From positions 124,001 through 188,000 of the forward strand of contig JAUXRX010000052.1 of assembly GCA_030681645.1 (NCBI GenBank): 64,000 nt of DNA. Direction: 5' to 3'. The notes below the pieces were generated by a model. The model saw nothing but the letters and a program-made list of their open reading frames with translations, searched no databases and was not told the origin of the DNA. The DNA is from Archangium sp. Its GTDB lineage: Bacteria > Myxococcota > Myxococcia > Myxococcales > Myxococcaceae. The position numbers and the translations under genes were made by a program. Shown here piece by piece: positions 17,528 to 25,753 of the stretch (positions are counted from its first letter, which is position 1; each line of letters opens with the position of its first letter).

Positions 17528-19513
17528 TTGGGCACGCTCAACTCCACCCCCCAGCGGCTGGGCCGGTACCAGCTACGCTACCGCATCGCGATGGGCGGCA
17601 TGGGCGGCGTGTACCTGGCGAAGGCGACGGGCGCGGGCGGCGTGGACAAGGTGGTGGCCATCAAGCTGCTGCACGAGCACATGGCCGGCGACGAGGCGGT
17701 GGTGAAGATGTTCCTCGACGAGGCGCGCATCGCCTCGGCGCTCAACCACGTCAACGTGTGCAGCACCTTCGACTTCGGCGAGGTCGAGGGCACCTACTAC
17801 CTGGTGATGGAATACCTCGAGGGCGAGCCGCTCAACCGGGTGCTCAAGCACCTCGAGCTGGGCACGGACCGCCACCCGCTGCACCCGTGGTTGGTGGCGC
17901 GGCTGCTGGCCGACGCGGCCGAGGGGCTGCACGCGGCGCACCAGCTCACCGGGTCTGACGGCGCGCCGCTCAACGTGGTGCACCGCGACGTCTCGCCGCA
18001 CAACATCTTCGTCACCTACGACGGGGTGACGAAGGTGGTCGACTTCGGCATCGCGCGCGCGCGGGAGCGCTCGTCGTCGACCGAGGCGGGCGCGTTCAAG
18101 GGCAAGTTCGAGTACGCGGCGCCCGAGCAGATCTCCGGCGGCGGAGTGGATCGCCGCGCGGACACCTGGGCGCTGGGCGTGTGCCTGTGGGAGCTGCTCA
18201 CCGGCAAGCGGCTCTTCGCGCGGGAGGACTACTCGGCCACGGCGCGGGCGGTGATGAAGGAGCCGGTGCCTTCGCCCTCGAGCGTGCGCGACGACGTGCC
18301 GCCCGAGTTCGACGCCATCCTCGAGCAGGCGCTCTCGCGGAATCCGGACGCGCGGTTTCAGACGGCGCGTGAGTTCGGGCGGGCGCTGCGGGAGGCGCTG
18401 GCGGGCTCGGGCACGGCCATCGATGGGCCCACGGTCGAGGAGTGGCTCGAGGCGCTCTTCCCCGGCGACCGGCTGAAGCGGCAGCAACTGAGCGCGACGG
18501 TGCGCTCGGCGGGGCCCGACGCGCTGCTCGAGACGGTCCCGTCGGCGCTGAAGATCTCCGACACGAGCACGGGCTCGAAGCGCAACTTCAAGTCGCAGTC
18601 GGGGGGCCGGGCGGCGTCGTCGAGTCAGCGATTGCCACAGGTCGGCTCGCAGCCGGGGCGCACCGGCTCGCAGTCAGGACGCACGGGGTCGCAGTCGGGA
18701 CGCACCGGCTCGCAGTCGGGACGCACCGGCTCGCAATCGGGGCGCACCGGCTCGCAGTCGGGGCGCACCCCGCTCGCCCCGAGCGGAGTCGAGGGGACGC
18801 TGACGCCCATCGCCGTCGAGCCGAGCCCTCCGCTCACCCCGAGCGAAGTCGAGGGGCCCGCGCCCAGCTCATCCAGGGGCCTGGTGCTGGGGCTCATCGC
18901 GCTGGTGGTCGTGGTGGTGGCCGGTGCAGCGTTCGTGGTGCTGCGCGCGCCAGATGAGCCCGAGCCGATCGCCGCGATCGACGTGCCTCCCTCTCCCCGA
19001 GGGGGAGAGGGTCGGGGAGAGGGCAAACACGAGCCTGCACCGGCGCCGGAAACCGAACCGGTCGAGCCCGTCAGCGTCGACGCAGGCGCCACACCGGCCA
19101 CCGAGACCGCAGTCGCCGTCGCACCGCAGCCAGAGGTCATCGACGCGGGCAGCGCAGTCGCCGTCGCGCCTCAGCCGCAGGTCGTCGCCACCAGACCGGT
19201 GAAGATCCCGAAGCAGCCGAAACCCACGCCTCCTCCCGCAGCAGTCGAGCCGCCGAAACCGCCAAAGCCCGTGGCCGCTGTCGCACCGGTGAAGGCGATC
19301 CCCGGCGGCGGCCAGGTGCGCTTCAAGACGCCCGGCGGCGTGGCCGACGTCTACATCGACGGCGTGAAGGCGGGCGTGACGCCCGTGACGCTCCAGCTCA
19401 GCGCGGGCAAGCACAGCTTCGAGTTCAAGGTGGAAGGCTTCGAGTTCGGCGGCCCGAAGAGCCTCACCGTCGCGCCGGCCGGCGACTACAACATCGAGGT
19501 CGACCTCCGCTGA
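17528..19513 (+). CDS. Membrane Ser/Thr kinase with PEGA domain (pair 1)
   Basis: 661 residues from TTG 17528, 3 bp after the activator stop. Kinase domain ~13-290: IAMGGMGGVY loop, K46 in VAIKLL, HRDVSPHN catalytic loop (Ser in place of Lys, common in this kinase group), VVDFGIAR and YAAPEQ. Residues ~373-415 hold six GSQSGRT heptapeptides, rich in phosphorylatable Ser/Thr. A membrane helix lies at ~456-476 (LVLGLIALVVVVVAGAAFVVL). After it comes a segment (PPSPRGGEGRGEG) encoded by a palindromic element, a Pro/Ala linker, and a PEGA domain at ~595-661 (VYIDGVKAGVTPVTLQL) outside the membrane. Two copies of the second repeat family also sit in the linker. Confidence 0.92.
   Translation: MGTLNSTPQRLGRYQLRYRIAMGGMGGVYLAKATGAGGVDKVVAIKLLHEHMAGDEAVVKMFLDEARIASALNHVNVCSTFDFGEVEGTYYLVMEYLEGEPLNRVLKHLELGTDRHPLHPWLVARLLADAAEGLHAAHQLTGSDGAPLNVVHRDVSPHNIFVTYDGVTKVVDFGIARARERSSSTEAGAFKGKFEYAAPEQISGGGVDRRADTWALGVCLWELLTGKRLFAREDYSATARAVMKEPVPSPSSVRDDVPPEFDAILEQALSRNPDARFQTAREFGRALREALAGSGTAIDGPTVEEWLEALFPGDRLKRQQLSATVRSAGPDALLETVPSALKISDTSTGSKRNFKSQSGGRAASSSQRLPQVGSQPGRTGSQSGRTGSQSGRTGSQSGRTGSQSGRTGSQSGRTPLAPSGVEGTLTPIAVEPSPPLTPSEVEGPAPSSSRGLVLGLIALVVVVVAGAAFVVLRAPDEPEPIAAIDVPPSPRGGEGRGEGKHEPAPAPETEPVEPVSVDAGATPATETAVAVAPQPEVIDAGSAVAVAPQPQVVATRPVKIPKQPKPTPPPAAVEPPKPPKPVAAVAPVKAIPGGGQVRFKTPGGVADVYIDGVKAGVTPVTLQLSAGKHSFEFKVEGFEFGGPKSLTVAPAGDYNIEVDLR
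18643..18768 (+). repeat. 21-bp tandem repeat, six units, in kinase gene
   Basis: The unit GGCTCGCAGTCGGGACGCACC encodes GSQSGRT (first unit GSQPGRT). It lies in the cytoplasmic linker between the kinase domain and the membrane helix. Copy changes would keep frame and alter linker length. Confidence 0.95.
18771..18797. repeat. Second dispersed repeat, copy in kinase linker
   Basis: CGCTCGCCCCGAGCGGAGTC, GAGGGG. It is read in frame as PLAPSGVEG. Confidence 0.75.
18831..18858. repeat. Second dispersed repeat, another copy in kinase linker
   Basis: CGCTCACCCCGAGCGAAGTC, GAGGGG. It is read in frame as PLTPSEVEG, in the same orientation as the copy 60 bp upstream. Confidence 0.8.
18987..19024. 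repeat. Palindromic element copy 5, inside kinase gene
   Basis: CCTCCCTCTCCCCGAGGGGG, AGAGGGTCGGGGAGAGGG. It is read in frame just outside the membrane helix of the kinase. Confidence 0.9.
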
Positions 19514-19520
19514 TCAGGCG

Positions 19521-20078
19521 TCACCACACTGCGTAGCCGACGCCGATGGCCGCTTCGACGGAGAGCGGCGAGGGAGGGGGGCGAGGTCCGGAGAAGCCGC
19601 TGCTCATCGCCAGGCCATAGCCTGGCCCCACCTCCACGAAGAGCAGCAGCCCCCTGCGCGCGAGGTGGTCTTCGGCGCGGGCGAAAGGCGCGAACGCGAA
19701 GCGAACCGGGGCAAAGACAGTCAGCGAGAAGGGCAGGTCGCCGTTTCCGATGAGCAGCCCACCCACCAGGCCAAGCGCGACCCCGACGCCGAGGCTCAGT
19801 CGTTCGCTCAGCGCGAGATCAAACCCCAGCCCGAGGGTCGCCACGCTCACGACGAAGATGGTCCCGACCGTCAGCCGCGCCACCAGGGAATACCGATCCT
19901 CGAGGGTGGCTCCGAGTTCCGTCGAGAGCCCGGGGCCCATGCCCGGGGCGAAGCCGCTGAAGGCCGCCGCCACCGCGAAGTGAATGCCCGCACGCACGCG
20001 TGGCGCCTCGCGGGCCTCGGTGGAGCTCGGCTGTCCCGAGGCGAGCTGAAGCAGCAGCAGCGTCAAGAGGGACACCAC
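19521..20078 (-). CDS. Hypothetical glycine-rich exported protein
   Basis: About 185 residues. A hydrophobic signal (VVSLLTLLLLQLASGQ) is followed by alternating Gly-rich hydrophobic segments (FAVAAAFSGFAPGMGPGLSTEL; LGVGVALGLVGGLLIG) ending in an aromatic residue (GVGYAVW). This pattern fits an outer-membrane beta-barrel or lipid-associated protein, but no family is recognised. Start uncertain: GTG 20078 or the adjacent GTG 20075. It lies 64 bp after the gene at 20143 on the same strand and is convergent with the pair-1 kinase. Confidence 0.6.
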   Translation of the reverse strand: MVSLLTLLLLQLASGQPSSTEAREAPRVRAGIHFAVAAAFSGFAPGMGPGLSTELGATLEDRYSLVARLTVGTIFVVSVATLGLGFDLALSERLSLGVGVALGLVGGLLIGNGDLPFSLTVFAPVRFAFAPFARAEDHLARRGLLLFVEVGPGYGLAMSSGFSGPRPPPSPLSVEAAIGVGYAVW

Positions 20079-20142
20079 TCGCCAATAGCAGGCGCGACCG
20101 CCCACTTCGAGAGCTCGAATGACCCCATCAGCAGCGGGCTGC

Positions 20143-20949
20143 TCAGGGAGCAGGTGGCGGCGAGACCAACCATGCCACCAGCGCACCCACGGCCAGGCTC
20201 CCCGCCGCGATGTAGCCCAGGTCTGCAGCGAGCGCCGTTCCGCGCGCGGCCGCGGCCTTCTCCTCGAACTGCGGATCGATCGCCGAGAGCGCGTTGCTCT
20301 GACTGAGCGCCGACGCCCCCAGCCCGATGCCGACACCCAGCGCCACCACGGCACCTCCTCCCAGCCCCAGCGCCACCTTGCGCCCGGTGGTGAGGCCCGG
20401 CGCCGGGGTGACCTCCACCTCGGGCGGAGGCAGCGGAGGCGGCGGCGTGAGGTCGACGTTCTTCGGCGCGTCGGACTTCACCGCCACGAGCTCGGGCGTG
20501 GCCTTCGCCACCTTCGACAGCAGCTCGCGCGCGAGGGGCTCGAGCTCGCCGTCGGCGGTCTTGAGCTTCACGGTGCGGGTGACGCTGCCGAGGATGCGGC
20601 CCGCTTCACCTTCCACCACGCTCGCGTCGACCGCGAGGTCGCTGCCCACCTTCACCAACTGCAGCGCCACGATTCGCTTCAGGCCTGACACCCGCGCGAG
20701 GCTCGAGACGCAGGCCGCTGAGCCGTTGCAGACGCTGGTGTCGGGGAAGCCGGCCTGTTTCAGCTGCTCGGTCGCTTCGCCGACGGGGAGGAGCTGGCCG
20801 AGTGGATGCGTGGTGTCTTTCTCGAGGGCTTGCGCGAACACCGCGGAGAGCTCGGCGGCTCGCCTGGCGTCAACGCCGAGGCGTCGCGCGACGACCACCG
20901 AGTAGTCGGGCGTGGCGTTGATCAGCGACAGCGTCAGCGCGAGCAGCAT
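20143..20949 (-). CDS. Exported protein with two C-terminal membrane helices (near pair 1)
   Basis: 268 residues from ATG 20949. N-terminal signal peptide (MLLALTLSLINA), a ~150-residue domain (VVVARRLGVDARRAAELSAV; CNGSAACVSSLARVSGLKR) resembling the small 'level of activity' domains of bacterial kinase-linked proteins, a Pro-rich stretch (LTPPPPLPPPEVEV), and two helices separated by a ~35-residue loop (ALGLGGGAVVALGVGIGLGA; YIAAGSLAVGALVAWLV). Similar layouts occur near the other two kinase/FHA pairs (29937 and 59025). TACACT lies 7 nt before the start. Function unknown. Confidence 0.7.
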   Translation of the reverse strand: MLLALTLSLINATPDYSVVVARRLGVDARRAAELSAVFAQALEKDTTHPLGQLLPVGEATEQLKQAGFPDTSVCNGSAACVSSLARVSGLKRIVALQLVKVGSDLAVDASVVEGEAGRILGSVTRTVKLKTADGELEPLARELLSKVAKATPELVAVKSDAPKNVDLTPPPPLPPPEVEVTPAPGLTTGRKVALGLGGGAVVALGVGIGLGASALSQSNALSAIDPQFEEKAAAARGTALAADLGYIAAGSLAVGALVAWLVSPPPAP

Positions 20950-20978
20950 TGGGTGGAGTGTAGCTTGGTTTTGGTTTG

Positions 20979-21014
20979 CCCTCTCCCCGACCCTCTCCCC
21001 CTCGGGGAGAGGGA
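20979..21014. repeat. Palindromic element copy 6 (short form)
   Basis: CCCTCTCCCCGACCCTCTCC, CCCTCGGGGAGAGGGAG. It lies between the gene starting at 20949 and the one ending at 21034. Confidence 0.85.
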
Positions 21015-21033
21015 GACACGGTCTTCAGTCTGT

Positions 21034-21747
21034 TCAGCCCCAGACGGCGGGCGACAGGTGGGCGGCGTAGAAGCGGCGCACGCGGCCCTGCCAGGTCGAG
21101 ATGTCGAACTGCTCGGAGAAGCCGTCGCCGCGGCGGCCCACCGCGAGCTCCTCGCCGTCGTACGCCGCGTTGTAGCCACGCGCGCGGAGCTCCTGCACCA
21201 CGCCCTGGTGGTACGTGTCGAAGTCGGTGATGGCGTCCGGATCCTGCGGGTCGATGCCGATGCCCTTCGCGCGCACCGCGTCGATGGCCGCGTTCACCGC
21301 GTTGCGGAAGACCGACTTCGGCGCGATGCCCGGCTCCTTGATGGTGTTGACGTACGCGACCTGGCCCGGCACCTCCTTCGCCAGCGGCGTCGGAGCGAGA
21401 CCACCACCCACCGGCGCGGGAGCGGAGGGCGCGACGGGCTCGTTCACCGGAGCCGCGGGGGCGGGGAGCGCGGGCGCCTGCGGAGAGAGCTTCGCGAAGA
21501 ACTTCTCCAGCGCGCGGCCCAGCGCCTGCGAGAGCTTCTCCACCAGCGCGTTGAGGGTCGCGTCGAGCGCGCTCTGGCCCACCGCAGCCAACGCCTGCTT
21601 CGTGGCCGACGGCGCCTTCGCCTCGACGCGGGGTGCTGCTGAGACGAAGGAGTCGAGGACCCGGCTGGACGCGGGCTGCGAAGCGGCGGCCGGCTGCGAG
21701 TAACGGGACATCGAGAACGGCTGACGGGCAACGGGGTTGAGGCGCAT
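21034..21747 (-). CDS. Hypothetical protein with Ala/Pro-rich linker
   Basis: 237 residues from ATG 21747. No signal peptide. The N-terminal ~100 residues are low in complexity with one amphipathic helix (LNALVEKLSQALGRALEKFF), then a Pro/Ala linker. The C-terminal ~110 residues form a compact domain with KSVFRNAVNAAIDAVRAKGI, DPDAITDFDTYHQGVVQEL, GYNAAYDGEELAVG and FDISTWQGRVRRFYAA. No family recognised. The 178 bp upstream (21748-21925) contain nothing I can name. Confidence 0.6.
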   Translation of the reverse strand: MRLNPVARQPFSMSRYSQPAAASQPASSRVLDSFVSAAPRVEAKAPSATKQALAAVGQSALDATLNALVEKLSQALGRALEKFFAKLSPQAPALPAPAAPVNEPVAPSAPAPVGGGLAPTPLAKEVPGQVAYVNTIKEPGIAPKSVFRNAVNAAIDAVRAKGIGIDPQDPDAITDFDTYHQGVVQELRARGYNAAYDGEELAVGRRGDGFSEQFDISTWQGRVRRFYAAHLSPAVWG

Positions 21748-21925
21748 GGTCGGCTCCAGGTTGAGTGTGCGGCGTGTGCTGCCCCACACTTCACGACCGG
21801 TGCCAGCGCCCAAAACCCTGCGCTTGCAGACACTTGGCCGTGCATGCGGGCCAACGGCTGTTGTCCCGCGTGAAACACCACCCCTGCGCGCCGATGTGCC
21901 AGATGCGCAATCGCCTGGGTCGCTG

Positions 21926-23161
21926 TCAGGTGCGCGTGAAGAGCCCTCCCGCGGCGGCGATGAACTGTTCGAACCCCGCGCCCATCACCGGCACGTCGAG
22001 GAACTCGGTGATGAAGCGCCGGTCGCGCTGGTTGTAGTCGGGGCACACGAACGGGTGCTCGTGCACGCCGAGCGCGAGCGTCTCGACGCGCACGCCGGTG
22101 TCGCGATGCAGCCCCTGCATGGTGTTGAGCACGGCGCCCGCGGGGATGACGTCGTCGTTCGAGTTGGCGATGGCGAGCAGGCGGGGCGCGAGCTCACGCA
22201 GCCGCGCCTCGAGCCGGGGCCGCTCGCTCTCTTCGCCGAACAGCGCGCGGAACCAGCGCCCCTCTTCATGGTCTGCCAGCCAGTGCGCCAGGCGCGGGCT
22301 GGCGAGCCGCATGGTGAAGCGCACGAAGAGCTTCATCAGCGAGATCTCGCACGCCATGTCCATGATCAGCCGCGTCGAGAGGTGCGTGCTGCGCAGCACC
22401 GCGCCCGAGGCGAAGAGCACGCAGCGGCTGTCTTTGAACAGCCCTTCCTCGTCGGCGAGCATGAGCCCCAGCGAGAGGTAGCCGCCCGCCGAGTAGCCGA
22501 GCAGGTCGATCTGCGCCCCGGGGTCGACGTACGGGTGCTGCCCCGAGCGGATCTGCTTCACCAGGTCGACCACGTCGCCGTACGACTGCAGCCCGCCCCA
22601 GAAGAAGCGCTCGGGGTGCGTGTCGAGGCGCTCGCTGAGCACGCAGTTGAAGGCGTGCACGTTCTCGTTGCGCGAGACCTCCTGGCGGCGGCCGAGGTGC
22701 TGCTTGATCTCCCGGCCCCAGTGCGGCTCCACCCGGTTGACGTGAAACGAGAGCGGGAAGAGCGCCACCGCGGCGCCCGTCGCGCGCCACAGCTGGTACG
22801 CCCACGGCACGTACTTCGAGTAGCTCCGCTCGTTGAGCCCGTGCAGCAGGATGATCAGGTGCCGCGAGCGCGTGGCGTCGCCGGCGGGGGAATGCCCGCG
22901 CAGGAGCGGGTAGCGGAACTCGAGGTTGTCCTTGATGTCGCAGTCGGCGGTGCCGTCGGACGCGGGCTCGGCGGGGTAGCTGGTGCCATGCGCCTCGCAG
23001 CGATAGCCGGGCTGCCCGAGCAGGTGCGCCGCCTGCCGCGAGCGGAAGGCGAGGTTGTAGACGTCGGCGCCCTCTTCGGGAAACGACAGGGGGACCGCGT
23101 CATCCCAGTCGGTGGTGCCGCGAATGGCCTGCGCGATGTGTCGATAGTCTGGGTGTTCCAT
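21926..23161 (-). CDS. Alpha/beta hydrolase (lipase-like)
   Basis: 411 residues, cytoplasmic (no signal peptide), from ATG 23161. The central region shows an alpha/beta-hydrolase core: LIILLHGLNERSYSKY (oxyanion strand), the nucleophile elbow LLGYSAGGYL (Ser in G-Y-S-A-G), and a late acid/His region LLAIANSNDDVIPAGAV and LGVHEHPFVCPDYNQRD. Substrate unknown; lipase, esterase or depolymerase are all possible. Divergent from a TetR regulator 48 bp away across two palindromes, which implies direct control by that regulator. Confidence 0.8.
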   Translation of the reverse strand: MEHPDYRHIAQAIRGTTDWDDAVPLSFPEEGADVYNLAFRSRQAAHLLGQPGYRCEAHGTSYPAEPASDGTADCDIKDNLEFRYPLLRGHSPAGDATRSRHLIILLHGLNERSYSKYVPWAYQLWRATGAAVALFPLSFHVNRVEPHWGREIKQHLGRRQEVSRNENVHAFNCVLSERLDTHPERFFWGGLQSYGDVVDLVKQIRSGQHPYVDPGAQIDLLGYSAGGYLSLGLMLADEEGLFKDSRCVLFASGAVLRSTHLSTRLIMDMACEISLMKLFVRFTMRLASPRLAHWLADHEEGRWFRALFGEESERPRLEARLRELAPRLLAIANSNDDVIPAGAVLNTMQGLHRDTGVRVETLALGVHEHPFVCPDYNQRDRRFITEFLDVPVMGAGFEQFIAAAGGLFTRT

Positions 23162-23163
23162 GG

Positions 23164-23193
23164 TTACCCGCGGGTAAGTTACCGCTGGGTAAC
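23164..23193. promoter_or_regulatory. TetR operator, two adjacent palindromes
   Basis: TTACCCGCGGGTAA (23164-23177) is a perfect 14-bp palindrome. GTTACCGCTGGGTAAC (23178-23193) has perfect 6-bp arms (GTTACC/GGTAAC). Both share the GTTACC half-site and abut each other, 3 bp from the hydrolase start codon and 17 bp from the regulator start. This is the expected position for autoregulation and repression of the hydrolase by the divergent TetR protein. Confidence 0.8.
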
Positions 23194-23209
23194 AGGGAGA
23201 AGGTGCAAC

Positions 23210-23839
23210 GTGAAGCGAAAGCAGCGGCTCACCGCGGCGGACCGCAGGGCCCAGTTGATGGAGGTCGGCCGCGAGGTGTTCGCCACCCAGGGCTACGAGG
23301 CGCCCATCGAGGAGATCGCCCAGCGTGCGGGGGTGAGCAAGCCCATCGTCTACGAGCACTTCGGCGCGAAGGAAGGGCTCTACGCGGCCATCGTCGATCG
23401 CGAGATGGACCTGCTGGTGAGCCGCGTCTCGGAGTCGATCAGCCACGGCACGCCGCGCGAGCGCTACGAGGGCGCGGTGCTGGCGTTCATGACCTACACC
23501 CAGGAACAGCCGGCGGGCTTCGCGGTGCTGACGCGCGACTCGCCCACGGGGCTGGCGCGGCGAGGGCTGACGCGGGTCATCGACGATCTCGCCGAGCGCG
23601 TCGACGACCTCTTCCGCCGGGAGTTCGTCCGCGCTGGCTACGACCCGAGCACCTCACCCATCTACGCGAACGCGCTGGTGGGCATGGTCACGCAGGTGGG
23701 GCAGTGGTGGGCCGCCGAGGGCCGCCGCTTCCCCGTGGCGCAGGTGGCGTGGCACGTCTCGGCGCTGGGGTGGATGGGGTTGCGCCACCTGCCGCGCCCG
23801 CCGAAGAAGAGGAAGGCGAAGCAGAAGAAGAAGAAGTGA
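23210..23839 (+). CDS. TetR/AcrR family transcriptional regulator
   Basis: 209 residues from GTG 23210, preceded by AGGGAGAAGG. The N-terminal HTH is typical (AQLMEVGREVFATQGYEAPI, EEIAQRAGVSKPIVYEHFGA, KEGLYAAIVDRE). The C-terminal ligand domain (~70-190) is unassigned. It ends in a highly basic Lys-rich tail (PKKRKAKQKKKK). By position it controls the hydrolase at 21926 and itself through the palindromes at 23164-23193; the ligand may be a fatty acid or an ester-derived product, which is inference. Confidence 0.92.
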   Translation: MKRKQRLTAADRRAQLMEVGREVFATQGYEAPIEEIAQRAGVSKPIVYEHFGAKEGLYAAIVDREMDLLVSRVSESISHGTPRERYEGAVLAFMTYTQEQPAGFAVLTRDSPTGLARRGLTRVIDDLAERVDDLFRREFVRAGYDPSTSPIYANALVGMVTQVGQWWAAEGRRFPVAQVAWHVSALGWMGLRHLPRPPKKRKAKQKKKK

Positions 23840-23854
23840 AACACGCGCGCGCGC

Positions 23855-24301
23855 TCACCGAGTCGCGCTGACGTGCCAGTACCCACTGCAACCCGCATCG
23901 GTCGACGTCATCGCCTCGCGGGATCCAGCGAAGTCGTCACAGGTCGTGAAGCCTGCGTCGACGAAGTGCGTGCTGCCCGCCGCCAGTCCGCGCGCCCAGA
24001 AGCGCGGCAGGAAGCCCCCGTCGAGCGCTCCGCCGTCAGCGGAGAGGCTGACCACCTGGGCGACCACCCACGTGCCGTCGAGGGTCATCGCGCCGTCGTC
24101 GATGATCAGCCCACCATCGGCGGCGAAGGTCATGGACCATGACTGGGAGGACCCTGCGTCGCCACAGCTCGGCGCCGCAGCGCGCGCGCTCGCGGAGACG
24201 GGCCACGCGCCGCTGAAGTCGCACCCGGTGAGCGAGGCGTCGGGGCCCTGTGACGTCGCGCAGCCGCCGAGCAGCACCACCAGGCAGCTCAGCGCGCGCA
24301 A
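23855..24301 (-). CDS. Small lipoprotein
   Basis: 148 residues from TTG 24301. Lipobox LLGGC (Cys 14). The body has Asp-Ala-Gly and Ser-Ala-Asp-Gly-Gly turns and four to six cysteines (TGCDFSGAW, CGDAGSS, TTCDDFAGS, AGCSGYWHV), with strands like WSMTFAADGGLIIDDGAMTL that suggest a small beta-barrel. The start overlaps the stop of the gene at 24289 by 13 bp, so translation is probably coupled. Function unknown. Confidence 0.65.
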   Translation of the reverse strand: MRALSCLVVLLGGCATSQGPDASLTGCDFSGAWPVSASARAAAPSCGDAGSSQSWSMTFAADGGLIIDDGAMTLDGTWVVAQVVSLSADGGALDGGFLPRFWARGLAAGSTHFVDAGFTTCDDFAGSREAMTSTDAGCSGYWHVSATR

Positions 24302-25686
24302 GGGGCCCGCCTTCGCAAGACCAGCAGCGTCAACGCGAGCAACGCCTCCACACCCGTCGAGCAGCCGCAGCCGCTCTTGCCCCCAAGCCGCTCACCGCCA
24401 GCGCCGCCGTCGGGCTCCATCGAGCCTGCATCCGAGCCACCGGCGCCGCCTCCGGTTGCTGAGCCTCCGCCCGCGCCGCCGCCTGTCGAGGACCCACCAC
24501 CCGCACCTCCCCCGGTCGCAGTGCCGCCACCACCTCCGCCGCCGGTCGGACCGCCCCACGTCGCGTCGATGTTCTCGCCCGTCAAGACGACGCACTCACC
24601 GCCAGCCACCGGCACGTCATTCATGAAGTCCCACTCGACGAAGCGCACGCCGACGAGCGAGCCACTGAACTGCCCCGCCCCCGCATCACGCGTGGCGATG
24701 GTGATGGTGCCCGTGCCGCCCTGCCCCAGGTACTCGCGCGTGCACCGCCCCGCCGAGTTGCAGCCCCTCGACAGCGACGCGCAGGCCTCGCACGTCCCGT
24801 AGTCGGTCGTGTCCGTGTAGACCTCGGTCACCGGCAGCACCAGGCCGAAGCCGAAGTACGCCTCGAGCGTGAGCACGTCCATCCCTCCATCCGCGCTCGC
24901 GGGTTCCTGCGTCGACAGCTCGCCCCACGCGGTCTGCGCCGCCTCGTCGTACCCGCCGTTGCGCGCCTCGGGCGGCCAGCTCGAGATGGTGAGGCAGCCC
25001 GCGTCCACCGGTGGCACACCCGCATCCACCGGCGGTGCACCGCACGTGAGCGCGCTCGCCGCGGCGTTCCTCGGCGTCGGCGCACCGACGAGCAGGTCCA
25101 TCGCGTTCGAGTCGGTCTCGGCGCAGCCGTTCGAGTGCCTGCTCACCGAGGTGGTGGGCGAGGTGTTCGGGGTGGGCCCACCCTCGGCGCAGTTCGCCGA
25201 GCTGCCGTAGCCGACGAGGTCGACGTACGCGCTCGCCGCGGGGCAGGTGCCCATGAGCGCGGTGGCGGAGCTGACCAGCGCGACCTTGCCGGCGGTGCTG
25301 CTCATCAAGCTCCCGCCGCTCACGTCGTGCGCGGGGAGGGTCATGCCGGTGGTGCCCGCCGTGCCCATGCGCACCAGGAGTGACTGCCCCGGCTGCAGCA
25401 ACCCGAAGGTCCCCAGGGTGGTCACCTGCCAACCGCCGCCCGTGTCGCTGGCGTACTGCACCGACCAGCCCGAGACGTCGACGGCGACGTTGCCGCGGTT
25501 GAACAGCTCGACGAAGTCGTGGCGCCAGGTCGAGGTGCCGCTCCCGCCGCCTCCGTAGACCTCGCTGATCACCACGCCCGTCGAGAGCGCGTCGCGCCGC
25601 GCCAGCGCGCGGGTCGGCTTCCCTCCTTCGGGCGCGCACGCACAGAGCAACATCAAGCCGGGAACGAAGAGCCAGGAGCGCGTCAT
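24289..25686 (-). CDS. Lamin-tail-domain lipoprotein with MYXO-CTERM-like tail
   Basis: 465 residues from ATG 25686. N-terminal signal with lipobox LLCAC. Residues ~35-190 are a lamin tail domain (VVISEVYGGGGSGTSTWRHD, FVELFNRGNVAVDVSGW, LLQPGQSLLV, VDLVGYG). A second beta domain spans ~235-370. A Gly/Ser/Thr-rich hinge with GGGSATGGG units leads to GKSGCGCSTG, a hydrophobic helix (VEALLALTLLVL) and RRRAPCAR: Cys-Gly-Cys, helix, basic end, the layout of MYXO-CTERM surface sorting. A lipobox and a MYXO-CTERM tail together are unusual. Lamin tail domains often accompany secreted nucleases, and the neighbouring remnant at 25754 looks like one. Confidence 0.8.
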   Translation of the reverse strand: MTRSWLFVPGLMLLCACAPEGGKPTRALARRDALSTGVVISEVYGGGGSGTSTWRHDFVELFNRGNVAVDVSGWSVQYASDTGGGWQVTTLGTFGLLQPGQSLLVRMGTAGTTGMTLPAHDVSGGSLMSSTAGKVALVSSATALMGTCPAASAYVDLVGYGSSANCAEGGPTPNTSPTTSVSRHSNGCAETDSNAMDLLVGAPTPRNAAASALTCGAPPVDAGVPPVDAGCLTISSWPPEARNGGYDEAAQTAWGELSTQEPASADGGMDVLTLEAYFGFGLVLPVTEVYTDTTDYGTCEACASLSRGCNSAGRCTREYLGQGGTGTITIATRDAGAGQFSGSLVGVRFVEWDFMNDVPVAGGECVVLTGENIDATWGGPTGGGGGGGTATGGGAGGGSSTGGGAGGGSATGGGAGGSDAGSMEPDGGAGGERLGGKSGCGCSTGVEALLALTLLVLRRRAPCAR

Positions 25687-25753
25687 TGGGGACTGCTTAT
25701 CGCCAGAGGTCGCCTTGCCGCCAGCAGGCATCCCGCCTACGAGTCGGCCACCC

